NCBI RefSeq assembly: GCF_020080835.1 | Contig: NW_025403884.1 | Coordinates: 1 to 64,000 of the forward strand | Reading direction: 5' to 3' | Length of the DNA stretch: 64,000 bases | DNA from: Cotesia glomerata | Taxonomy: Eukaryota; Arthropoda; Insecta; Hymenoptera; Braconidae | Shown here: in pieces, positions 44,801 through 56,435 of the stretch | Position numbering within the stretch: position 1 is the first letter of the stretch | Layout: each line of letters begins with the position of its first letter | Notes under the pieces: generated by a model | The model's database searches: none | Seen by the model: only the letters and a program-made list of their open reading frames with translations | What the model was told of the DNA's origin: nothing | Made by a program: the position numbers and the translations under genes

Positions 44801-47800
44801 ATCAATACGTGACGTTATTTTATTTAATTTTATTATTGGAGTATTATAATCAATATTAGTGTTAAAATTTATCAGCCAATAAATGAATATTATTTTTCAC
44901 TTTTATTCCTGACCTTATACGACACTGAATTCGCCATACATTTTGGTACGTAATAATATAAACCGTCCTCCGTACAATGTGCAACCCACTTCGTTCCCGA
45001 GGCTAAAATTGACTGGCAGACACTCTCTCAAAACTCCTCGTGGGTGCTCGTAGCTTCTGTAGCTCGAAATCTGGCAACGTTGGGTTTCCCGATCAAGTCG
45101 GAGTTTACTGGTTTACTCGCTACTCACTGCCGCTGCTGCTGCTGCCTCTGCCTCTTGTCTCTTGAACTTGGCAACGTTGCGCCGTCGCTGTGTGTACTCT
45201 TACCCAGCTACCACTAGTAAAATATTACAAATCAAATATACATATACAAAATTCGTTTGTACTGTTTTACTTAATATACTTTATATAAAAATATGAAATA
45301 GTATATAGATAAAAAAAAATGAAACGTACCAAAGAACTCGACCTGTGAAGATTTAATACCCCTTACTATGAATTTTTATTCAACTTGGCTTTCTTTTTTT
45401 CTCCTCTTCTCTTCTTCATCCTGTCCTTTTTTTTTAATATCAGTCTTATAATCTTACTTGTTATGAGACTATGAATAAATACTTGTAGCAAGTACGTATT
45501 TCATTATAAAATTTTTCAAGAGCATAAAGAAAATTCTTTTAATCCAAATATTTTTTTCCTAAAATAGAAAAAAAAATTATTTATAGATACAAGCTTAAAT
45601 TCAATCAATACAACCAAGCGTTTGAAAATCGTAATAATAATAAATATTATCTATTTATGATTACAGTGTTAAAAATGATAAGGACTTGTTAGTTACAATA
45701 TAATATTCTCTTTATCACATGTAATTTCGAAACATATTTAAATATTGATGTACTCAATGAAAATATTTACATTTTTTTTTTATTGTAATGACTCGGTTCT
45801 ACGTAAAACGTTTTTTCCCTCAACATAAAAATATTGATCGTTCATTTGGAAAATAATTAACGATCAGATATTTATATTTTTAAGTATACAATCAAGAGAA
45901 TTTTATTGATTAAAATAAACATCTCAATATACTTTTTTTTTTTTTTTTTTTTTTTCTAAATATATACATTTATGTTAAACTTGAAGCAGTTATAAATGAA
46001 CGATACTTGTGAGGTCACGGTTAAATACAAAAGGACAAAAAGGAAAACCTATTGTCGCAGAATGTTAAATGTATTTCTAAACGACTCAATCGACGTCACA
46101 AAAATACATTTTTTTATCTTTCAATCTTTTAAAAATACTAACAGACAAAAGTGAAAGTTTAAGCGTCACTTTTGCTTTTACGCTTATGAACCCACCGGAT
46201 AATTATAGCGTCTTTAAAATGAGCTATAACTATAATTGAAGTAAGCTCTGTGTAAAGGATAAAAAAAAAATAATTTGTTTATCTATAAAAAATGAAAATA
46301 GAAGATATGAGTGAGGGTTTAATTTGTCTTGCTGTAAAAGTTGAGTAGGAATGATATGAAAGAGTGTGTATTAAGCGTAAAGTTTAAGTACCAGACGAAA
46401 AGAGTATAACAGGGACGACAAGCTTGAATCAGCTGGGTTGTCTGCTATGTTGCCATCTGGGAACTAACCCAGCCAGGTTCGATCAATATTACTCAAGTCG
46501 GCAACACCGCACTGAAATAAATAAAGGCTCCACGTATATACTCATATATACACAGTTAGGATAGGAGCTGGCTGGTACCAAAAACCATTTGCTGTTGCCT
46601 GTTCTCAACACGTTTATGCTTTTTTATTTTCATTTTTTATTCTTCACCTTTTATGCTTGTCGGCTAAATTTTTTATTTCATCTTCATGGACCATATTCTT
46701 CATTCCACTTGTTAAATCTTAAAGCCATGCATTACTTGAGTATGCAATCAAAATTTTAATGCCAAAACCTAAAACATTAAGAGTATTAAAAGTTTTTATG
46801 TCACGCTTTCATTATTTCCTACTAACTGAGCAACAATTCCACTAGCTTGAATGTTATGAAAAATAAATTGTCGACAAGAGAAAAAAAAAAAAAAAAAGAA
46901 AAAAAAAATATGAGTATTTTCATCATGACTCGTTTCTGTTGTTATTTATGAAAAATTCCGCCTCTTGCTGTTGATATTAATTAATGGCTTGGATACTATT
47001 GTGCTAATTGAAGGCGTAGATGTTGAATATTGTATTTAATGGATTACATAAAATATTAGTCCAGGTCACGAGAAATTTAGTCACGCGTTCGAGTAAATAA
47101 TACAGAAATAACAAAAAAAAAAATTAATTAATTAATAAAAAAATACAAGTTTAGTTTGATGTATATACCACTTCCGTTTTAATAATCGCAATGATTACTC
47201 AGGATGAAAAAATATTTTCGTGGGTCAATATACTGAAATGACCGTTTCAAACCGTTATTTCAATGTATATACTTTGTTAAAAAATATTGTAGAAGCTATT
47301 AGAAATAAATAGCAAGGTCATTTATCTTAATCTTTACTTGCTGATTGCCGTGATTACATACTGTATTATTTATTTTTGATAACAGTTATACTCAAGTAAA
47401 TATTTATAGTACTTTTTTTAGTAGTGCAAGTAGTAAAAATATTAACAAGTAATTTAATATAACATGTATAAGTTATATAAACGTGTTTTGTTAAAATATT
47501 ATTCTGTTACATATATAAACAGGCTTGTACATTTTATAACAATAATGTACAGTATGTTCAACAGACAGTATTTCTTCGTTAACGTATTTTAAGACCCTAA
47601 TTGTCGTGGTAATGCGGACTTTGTTGAAACATATGCCTTGGCAACAACTAATGACGCCTACTGCTGAGTAGAAAGAACTCCAAAGCTCCAATAAAGATGA
47701 TGAGGACTAAGTAATTTCCCGTTTAAAATATTTAATACTTCTCTAAATACATTTGACAGCTGATCGTTTCACTTCTCATTATGTTCTTGCTAATTATATA

Positions 47801-49376
47801 ATAATTTATCTAAGCGCTGATAGATAATTTTTAATGTGTTTTTAAGTACTCTGCTTTAGTGTACTTTTATTGGGTAATCAGAGATTATAACATCAAAAAA
47901 TACGGATAGAATATCAAGGAAATCCTTGGTATGATAGTGGAGAGTAGAGCATTGATAGGACTTAACAAGTCTGTAAAATAAAGAAAAAAAATTAGTAATG
48001 GCGACATTGGACGATGTAGCGAAAGCAAAGTGTATCCATCCGGTGTTTCACCGCGTGGCATTACGTGACTCGGGTTATCCTACAAATGGCGTTTCAGGTT
48101 GAACAACTGGAACCACTGCCATCTGTTGTAAAGGGTAATAATTAAACAGACTGACTCCTTTCTCACACAGATGTCACTAGATACCAATAACAAAATTTTT
48201 TGACTTGAACTGTCACTTGAATTTAATTTTATAAATTAAATATGTAATTGATGTAATGATCTTTTTTATTTTTCAGTGTAATGACTTTGTAAAAGCTGGT
48301 GCTGATCATGGACTCACTCCATCAGACGTTGTACAGGCTGCTGATATTACATTCTCTTGTGTAGCTGATCCACAAGCTGCTAAAGACGTAAGTTTTATTA
48401 GATTTATTATAAATATATATATATATATGATTCTTAAATTAAGAAACATTTAGTAATTTTTTTAACAAATAAATTATGGCAAGAAAAATTTAATTTAAAA
48501 AATTTCATCTTTAGAAGCTGAAAAAAATTATAAATGCAATTTTTTAAAAATAATTTTCTAGACCTAGTTTATTAAAAAAAAAAAAAATCTAAAAATTGTC
48601 AAAAAATAATGAAATTAATAATTGATATTAAATTTCAGATGGTATTTGGAAATTGTGGTGTCCTGATGGAAATAACTCCAGACAAAGGTTACGTAGAGAT
48701 GACTGGAATAGACGCTGAGACTTCTCAGGATATTGCTGAGGCAATAAACGCAAAAGGTGGACGTTACTTGGAGGCACAAGTACAGGGTAGTAAAACTCAC
48801 GCACACCAAGGTACTTTGGTGATCCTTGCTGCTGGTGACAGATCGTTGTTCGATGAGTGTCAGTCGTGTTTCGAGGCGATGGGAAAAAACACTTTTTACT
48901 TTGGCGAAGTCGGTAATGCCTCCAAGATGAACCTAGTGTTACAATTGATGGCTGGTATTACTCTCGCGGGTCTTGCTGAGAGTATGGCGTTAGCAGACCG
49001 TGCTGGACTTCAACAAAAACACGTGCTGGAGGTTCTTGAGCTTACGTCGTTAGCGTGTCCAGCTATTTTGGATAAAGGCAAAGGTATTACAATGGTTTTT
49101 TTTTTACTTCAAATTTAATAAAATAATTTATTTATTTATTTGTTATTAATGTATGCTTTTTTTTTTTCTTTTTTAGCTATCATTGACGGTGGATTCCCTA
49201 CTCAATTACCTCTACAACACATGCAAAAAGATTTGAGATTATCATTGGGTATGAGTGATCAACTCGAGCAACCATTACCGCTGGCTGCTGCTGCGAATGA
49301 AGTATACAAGCACGCAAAACGTCTTGGTTATGGCGAGCACGACGCGTCTGCAGTTTATATCAGAGCCAGATTCTAA
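35677..49376 (+). CDS. Ndf: GLYR1/NDF: PWWP-domain nuclear protein with beta-hydroxyacid-dehydrogenase-like domain, 506 aa
   Basis: Ten exons: 35677-35711, 35794-35830, 36253-36341, 36417-36543, 36655-36756, 36863-37063, 38024-38197, 48277-48387, 48639-49083 and 49177-49376. All phases match, giving 506 residues. The N-terminal PWWP domain (GDLVWAKMKGFSPWPGR) reads methylated histone H3K36. A basic linker follows with KKTPKISKPRK and RPAKKARRG, likely nuclear signal and DNA contact. The C-terminal half has the Rossmann motif GFLGLGIMGSGI and GNASKMNL. The substrate-binding VSG of active beta-hydroxyacid dehydrogenases reads VQG (EAQVQGS), fitting a structural, non-enzymatic domain. The family loosens nucleosomes ahead of RNA polymerase II. 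Intron 7 spans 10,079 bp and contains an antisense LRR-Ig gene. Confidence 0.95.
35928..36069 (+). promoter_or_regulatory. Pair of E2F-type sites in GLYR1 intron 2
   Basis: TTTTGGCGGGA (35928-35938) and TTTCCCGC (36062-36069) fit E2F consensus forms. They lie in a CG-containing block of an otherwise AT-rich intron, 120-260 bp downstream of the exon 2 donor. Confidence 0.4.
38198..41061. other. GLYR1 intron 7, 5' part
   Basis: Long AT-rich intron sequence without coding signals, ending in the 3' flank of the nested LRR-Ig gene. A poly(A) run (40318-40343) and short TA-rich palindromic stretches (about 38977-39010) are present. Confidence 0.6.
41062..44108 (-). CDS. LRR-Ig type I membrane protein with hendecad-repeat cytoplasmic tail, 929 aa
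   Basis: Exons 44108-42301, 42218-41939 and 41763-41062 join in phase to give 929 residues. A signal peptide (residues 1-27) precedes an LRR N-cap (CAAGCRCTRNWNFQC), about 12 leucine-rich repeats (for example LHYLDLGDNRL, LRNLDLHNNNL) and an LRR C-cap (NPWACDCRMFWFVDW). One Ig domain follows (LLECEFNGNPAPSLTW to GLYKCFAVN), then a membrane helix near 575-600 (IAVGAACATLFLLLTLFI). Directly inside the membrane is a cysteine cluster (YRCGCCRWCTCC), a likely palmitoylation site. The tail then has about ten 11-residue units of the pattern QQVxxIRDxYx, and ends in a Ser/Pro-rich region with PPPLPQLLP. The extracellular layout resembles kekkon/LRIG-like neuronal adhesion receptors, but I cannot name the orthologue. 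The whole gene lies inside GLYR1 intron 7. Confidence 0.92.
41784..41821. repeat. Poly(T) tract in the LRR-Ig gene intron 2
   Basis: Thirty-eight T in a row on the plus strand, just upstream of exon 3 on the gene's strand. Confidence 0.9.
44109..48276. other. GLYR1 intron 7, 3' part, including the LRR-Ig promoter side
   Basis: No coding exon seen. AT-rich with ATT/AAT runs (44264-44290, 44548-44572, 44702-44721) and a T-rich run (45932-45955). A less AT-rich block at 44975-45215, with two GGCAACGTTG copies (45073 and 45170), is a candidate promoter of the nested LRR-Ig gene. A second block near 46430-46560 contains GTTGCC/GGCAAC half-sites. A 34-codon ORF at 47998-48102 has balanced composition but no known features. 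Confidence 0.5.
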
Positions 49377-50642
49377 CCCACCTGGGGTTTTTTTTTGCTA
49401 ATACCGTATTTATTGCAATACATTGTTATTTAACGGGGATAATTTTTAAGATCCTGCTTTTCTTATGACTATTTTCGTTTGATTAGTTTGACAATTATAA
49501 ATAGTAAATAAAATGATAAAAATTAATAAATAAATTTGAGAAAGAATGAAAAAAAAAAGGAAGTTGGTTAAATTTAATTAGCATTCAATTTGATAAATAA
49601 TTATTTAGCTCCAATAAATTGATGGCACAAAAATATTGCGAAACGCGGATGTGTCTAATGGAAAATGTTTTTTTACATTATCATTAATCATTACATTATT
49701 TTATTACCTTTTTTTTATGTAACAGTTATTAATTTTACTGATTAAACAATGTAAAGCAAATATTAATAATAAATGGTAAATTAACAAGATAAAATTCAAA
49801 CAAATCAAATCAATTTTTCATTATTAAGAAAACAAAACTTTTGGATTATTGTTATTAGTAATTTATGTAATGATTGAACTTAAAATTTAATTGGTTGTGT
49901 TAAATTAAACATTTGTTTTAAATTAATTAATTATTTTTAATGACTATCGCTGTTGTAACGGTAGTAATGAATTATTATCATAATAATAATAGTTATTATA
50001 ATTATAAAAAAAATATTTTGAATTTTTAGACGCGTTTTGAAATGTGCCTTAGATTGCCACAAAATGAATAAAATCACATGCATTAATTTACATTTATCGG
50101 CAAGAGATGATATATATCTTAGATGCTACTAATAACTTGGTGATTTTTATTTTTACTTATATTATTTTATATTTGTGTTTATCTTTTTGGCATATTTTTA
50201 GATACGTCCAAGTTATTAGTAACACAAATTTATGGACAATTAATTATTAAAATAATAAATAAATAAATCACAACACAACACAATACAATAATAATTTTTT
50301 AATAATCAAATTACTACACAATTAAAAATGAAATTTATGTTTAAAAAATTAAATTATATGGCATTCGGTATAAATATCATGGGATGATAGAAAATTCGCG
50401 CAGTAAGCGTGATAAATTAAAGTTTTATTATTATTAATATATCTATTGATTTATTTCATAGATAATATGTAATTAATTTTAAACAATAAATAGTATATTG
50501 TACATTTGAAATAATAATTTGAATGTTTTATTATAATTGGATAGTGTTAACCAAATAGAGTCTAACACTATTATATTTTTACTTGAATTCATATCTAACA
50601 ATAAATTATTGTTAGAGAGACAGAATATTCTTATCAAAAATA

Positions 50643-50673
<31 letters not shown>

Positions 50674-51242
50674 TAATATTAAAAATTATAATAATATTAC
50701 CATGTAATACTAGTAATAACTACAATAATTGATAATTGATTAATAATAATTATAAATATTAAAAAATGGCTTAAAGTATTTTTTGTCTATTAAAATTTCG
50801 GATGGAATCCCATCAGTCCTCAGTTTTTTATTACTTCCAATAAAAATAATAAAATCTGTAGAATTAATTACTCATTAAAAAGTGATTTCTTGAGCTGGTA
50901 ACACTCAGAACATAAATTTCGATAATTATTATTAAATTCTTGTTACCACTGTCATAAAAATGATGTATGTAGAACATTAAATACAACAGTGTAATTTTTA
51001 TCAAAAATAGATATTACCTAACAACTTGAGTATGCTTTTGAATAATCCAATGGAATTAAAATATATAAATTAACATATATGTGTGGGATCTCAAATCCAA
51101 TCATGTAATTGGCATAAATTAATTTTATTGAATCAAGTCACATTATTTTCTCACTTATCTCAACTAATAAAAAAGATGTATATCTCATTCATTTTTTTAA
51201 ATATTATATATAAATAATAATACGTAATAATCAGTTGTAAAA

Positions 51243-51305
<63 letters not shown>

Positions 51306-54300
51306 CGCAATTAGTAATTTTGTTTTTATGTTATAATATGGTACATTGAATAATGAGTAATGAATTATAACTGGGCTATAAGATTATAAGATATATGTCA
51401 AGGGTTTTGAGTGAAAATAACCAGAAGAGTAACAATAAAAATATTTAAAAATCGTAGAATAAATGTGTGAATGGAGACGCACAGTTTTGTGCTACATATA
51501 AGATAACGTTATATGTTTTATTATCACGGAATATACTGATTTTTAAATATAAATAAATCGTTTTAATAATTAATTCCTGTTTAGTTATTATTAAATAATT
51601 CCAAGATTTTTATTTAAAAGGATAATAAAAATGAATTATCATCTTCAAAGAAAAAATAATATTATTAAAAAAAATTGAATGAATGATTAGTGTGGTTAAT
51701 GAAATAAAATTAAGATGAATTGGCTTTTTGTTTAGGAATTTAGTATGCGCATATTTTTAGTTAAGTGAGAAAGAATAAACGAGGGCGAGTCGATAAATGC
51801 GTAGGGCGATGCTGAAATTCTCCGCGGTCTATGACACCTGTGGCTTCAACAACATTTTAGCATGTTAAATAAAATTCATTTTCACGCTCAACTCTTTATT
51901 TTATTAACATTTACTCGTGAAATATATTTTTATTTATAGAGTTCGAAGAATGCAGAGTGGGAGTAATTAATAAATAAGAAGACAAGATGTTTACATAGAA
52001 CGATTATTCGAAAAACGGATAAGTAGTAAGTAATATAATAATAATAATAATATATTATTTGTCGTTACAAAGAGATCAGTAGTACAGTAAGAATTAAAAA
52101 AAAATTAAACAAAATAGAGATGGAGATAAAGAAGACGGTAATGAGAAGAGTGAAGAGTTAATGAGAAGGTTGACGGGTAGACAAAGAGGGAATAAATATA
52201 TATCTTGGTGGTTGGAGGTTGGAGGGGAGTGAAGAAAGTAAGTAAAGACAGTACAATTACAAGAGCGCCAATACTTACAACAATATAATACGTTCCGGCT
52301 GTTGACGGTTTCTTACATTACATTTATATTAAATATTAAATATTAAACCACAATACTTAATATTTTAGTGACTAAATTTTCGTAATATTATTCAATTACT
52401 CCATCTTTTTATAGCTCGGCAACCATTGTTGTCTTCTCAGTGCGCTCTTTATTTAACTATATTTATTTTTCGGCTGAGTACCGCTGCGACTGTAAAATAA
52501 AATAAAGGTTAATAATAATAATAATAATAAAAATAAAAATAAATAAAAAAAATGATAATGAAGTAAAGTTGATATGAACAAAGAAAAAGAAATGAAGAAA
52601 TAAATAAAATAAAGTGATGGGGCAGATAATAGCAAGTGAGAAGGAAAAAAATCTGACGGCCGACAATATTGACATCAGTCTCGGTTAATCTCGGCTTAAC
52701 TCGACTCTTACTTCGTGTTATGCGTCTCGTGACTCGCTCTGAAACTTTTTATGTATTTATTAACACACATTAATCGACGTATCTACATAACACAAGTACT
52801 ACATAGTAAGTACATAGTACTATACACTTATACCACTGTTATATGTACTTACACTGTGTTTTTTAAAATACTCTATACCGCATTACAGATATAATAAAAT
52901 TTTCAATGGAAAATTAAATACACAGTATAGGAATATATTTACCAGATAGATTTTATTTGCCACCAGGCGAGACCCGTTTTAGAAAAAAACTAGGTAATCA
53001 CCATCAGACATTTATAAATTTATTATAAAATACTTTTTCTATATATAAATATATATATAACAATAATTAATATTATTAGTTGATTTTAAAAACGTGCATA
53101 TGTTTATGTACATTCATTGTAATGGATTCCGTGCGTATATTTTAATAACGACGTGTAAATTCTTTAGTATATTTATATATAAAAGTGGCACGCTTACGGT
53201 ACCAGCATTTTGTTGTATTTTTCTATCATCATCAACTCGATCGAGGGGGTACACAAGTCCAACTTCTCTCTCTGTCATACATTTATATATAGAATACAAC
53301 TAACAAGTATAATATGTATTTATGTATTAGCTATTTTTGTTATATTTGTATTTAAATCGTTAAAATTTTTACTGGCTTCTGGATATTATAATAATACGTA
53401 GAACATTGAAGCCCCAAAATATCAGATACTATTATTTTATTTATTTTCCACAAGTATTAAGACGTTAAATGTATTTATGTTATCAAAAATTTTATATTTA
53501 ATGTAATAAGCTTATAGATAATTTTAATGGAAGTTGAAGTAATCGAAGTAAAACTAAATATGTCGATAGTGATAAGAATTAAATAACTTTTAGTCATAAT
53601 TTATTATTATTATTATTTTATTAATTTTTTTAATAAAATTTTAAATTTTCAGGTTAACAGAGAGTTTCCCGCGCGGTGATAAGGAAACTTATATAAGTGT
53701 GGGGAAAAGTCGTGGAGGTGATCGCCGGGGAGGAGAAGAGGAGGTGGAGGAGGCGCGACAGTCGCCATGTTTGAGGCAACGATCGCACGTGTTCCGCGAC
53801 CCGTCGTTGCTGTCAGTCGCGAGAGATAAGTGTTGGTGGCGCGATGTGCTTGAATTTTAATCTCGAAATAATAATGTAGTTAACAGATGCCTGGACAAAA
53901 AACACACATACACACATCAGTAACCACTGCAATACGGCATAACTTTTTAACTTATTGTTTACTCGTTGATATATTTTAAAACTTTTAATTACTATATTTA
54001 TTCATTTTTTATCTCCATAGAGTTAAACATCTGTGTAAGTTTTAATTGTTTATTAAGCAGTTATTAATAATTGTACTGCTAATTAATCACCTGTTTTAAA
54101 TGACTCTTTGATAAAAATTATAAAATATTAACAGTGATTAAATAAGCGGTTGCATATTTTATTTATTTATTAATTAATAATAATAATAATAATAATAATA
54201 ATCATTAAAATTTAATGTTTTGCAGAGTCGTCAAGAATTAACGTCGTTTGTTTTGATTCGATAAATTAGTGAACTCAACAATTTTAAATATTAATATGTA

Positions 54301-54557
54301 ATAATAATATTGTTAATAATAACAATAATAACGCGTCTGTGGAATAAGTAGTACATGTACATAAATGTGTGTAATGTGGACGACGAGGTACGTCAGACGC
54401 GTGAGACTTACACTACTAGCAGGGAGACCAGTCAGACGTAGATAGGTAACATAATAACCAGAGAGAGCAGAGTGAGATCGCGCGACAGAGAGTGATGCAG
54501 TGGCGTGGTAAGAGTGTTAAGTGCCCTGTGCCAATCACTTGGATTACTTGAAGAGAC
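49377..54557. other. GLYR1 3' flank and large non-coding region upstream of the 54558 exon
   Basis: Mostly AT-rich non-coding DNA with microsatellites. From about 53650 the composition shifts to GC-rich (GAGGTGGAGGAGGCGCG and similar), suggesting a promoter. A 20-codon upstream ORF starts at 53767. The segment 54350-54557 looks like 5' UTR leading into the ATG at 54558. No conserved coding sequence is seen between 49377 and 54557. Confidence 0.5.
51246..51301. repeat. (TA)n microsatellite
   Basis: About 27 TA units without interruption. Confidence 0.95.
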
Positions 54558-54619
54558 ATGCCCTCATCCGGAGGTTATTATGACGATAGAAATCCACTGC
54601 TCAAAGGGACTATGTCGAG
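54558..54619 (+). CDS. Candidate first coding exon (a) of a gene continuing beyond the window
   Basis: ATG followed by 20 codons and two bases up to a GTAATT donor: MPSSGGYYDDRNPLLKGTMS, then AG of a split codon (phase 2). A GC-rich upstream region (53650-53880) and a plausible 5' UTR precede it. The peptide's composition is balanced and unlike random AT-rich translation. No family is recognised and no downstream exon is visible in the window, so the gene's identity is unknown. It pairs with two other short phase-2 first exons at 61479 and 63674. Confidence 0.6.
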
Positions 54620-55795
54620 GTAATTAATTTAATATAATTTTTTTTTTTTTTTTTTTTTTTATTTTTATTCCAATATAACATTTCTTCCCAAAGGTCCTTC
54701 ACTATCTACGTACATTCTATTGTACGATTAATTAGTACCATTAAATAAATATATATAAATATATTAGCAAGAGAGCGTGATGATGTGATTATATTATGCA
54801 GTTAGGTCGGTCAGTCTCAGTCACTAGGCCAGTATGTCGACTTTAATGCAGAGCCAATGCTTTTAGAAACGTATATCTCCTTTCAATACAGTACTTCCAT
54901 TGGTATATAAATATATATAATAATAATACCGAGTATGTATTCTGTAATACTCTCGTGACAGCTGGTAACTCTTATTGGTACGTTAGTTTAAAAGGTTTGA
55001 TATTATGAAATGTTGTTATTAAATTAATTGATAAGATGCCTCGTGAGATAAATTGGAAATGATTTTCAGTAAACGGACTTTCGACGTCAGGGACATGTAT
55101 GATATGTATTTAGTGTGTCGACTTTGACTTACATGACGGCATTCTTAAACTTTTTACTCTCCTACTGGATAGAGAAAATTATTACACACCAGAATAAATA
55201 AAATAACTATAATATATGTAATATGTTTTAGAATTAAAATAGGTGTCTTGTATCACCTAATTCTGAATCGGCCAATTTTTTTTTTGTATTACATTAAAAC
55301 CCAGTGCGTCTAACAAGTGTCGATTGTGTCTGTAAATCTGGGACAGGGTCGCATTTACAAGAATCATTGCCCTCTTACTTTTTTATTTATAATTTATAAT
55401 AATATACGGTAGCACATGAATATTTATTTAAATATGTTTAACATGCTCCGTACATCTTTCTAGATCCAAGTATGAGCAAGCATATGGGCATAAATTTTAC
55501 TACTCACTACTCACTACTCTATACTCAGTGAGTCTATTTATGATGTGGATCGTAATGAAATCGTAATTTAAATGCTATTTGTTAACATTAGGTGTAATAG
55601 AGCGTAATGATGTTATTTGTCATAATTTTATTTTAGAATTAGATTATGTTACGCATTGTATTATACAGTTTGTGATCTCGAAATAATTCACTGACTAATA
55701 GTATAACTACAGCTATATAATTTTAACAATATAACTTGGTTGTTTTTAGTAAATAGTAAATAGTATGTATACTAATGTACTAATACTAGATTAAC

Positions 55796-55817
55796 TTACT
55801 CGACGTTGGTCGAGTAA
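55796..55817. repeat. Perfect 9-bp inverted repeat with 4-nt loop
   Basis: TTACTCGAC, loop GTTG, then GTCGAGTAA: nine perfect pairs. It lies at the edge of a less AT-rich block in the presumed long intron. Confidence 0.85.
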
Positions 55818-56404
55818 TGTACACCCGCAGCAAACACTTTCACCCAAGGATTTCTAAATCGTGCCATAAGTTCTTGGGCATCGTCCACAATAACTCGCAA
55901 TAACGTGTGTCTTGGTCTCTTGTTTATTGGATGCATCGCTGCGTGACGTATATTTTCATCATACACTTTCACGTTTTTATTTTATACATATTTTATCTCA
56001 GTTAGATCTATTTTTATAAATATTTTCCGTCCGTAAAATTTGTCCTTTATAACTAAACAGTATTTGTCTATTTATAAATACTTATATCCATCTACGTATA
56101 CCTTCATCATTATCATCATCATCATCATCTTCACAGCGTGAAAATATTGGGGCTTATATCTAATATTAATTTCTACCCTAAATAATAACAATAATAATAA
56201 TTACTGTTGTTAATTTAATTTGACCAAGGTTATCTTCAAAAAGTCATAAATTTGCTGAAGAAAATTATTCTTCAAAATCAAATATAAAAAAAAAAAAAAA
56301 AAAAAACATTCTTCTACATACTTGGGTATGTTGATGATAAAAAAAAAATTTTATCATTGTTGCGTGAAGAGATTATTTATCAAATTGTTATTATTAATAT
56401 ATAA

Positions 56405-56435
<31 letters not shown>

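Noticed and set aside
47998..48102. 34-codon ORF starting MATLDDVAKAK in GLYR1 intron 7
   Set aside because: Balanced composition and good start context, but no match, no splice signals and no conservation evidence available.
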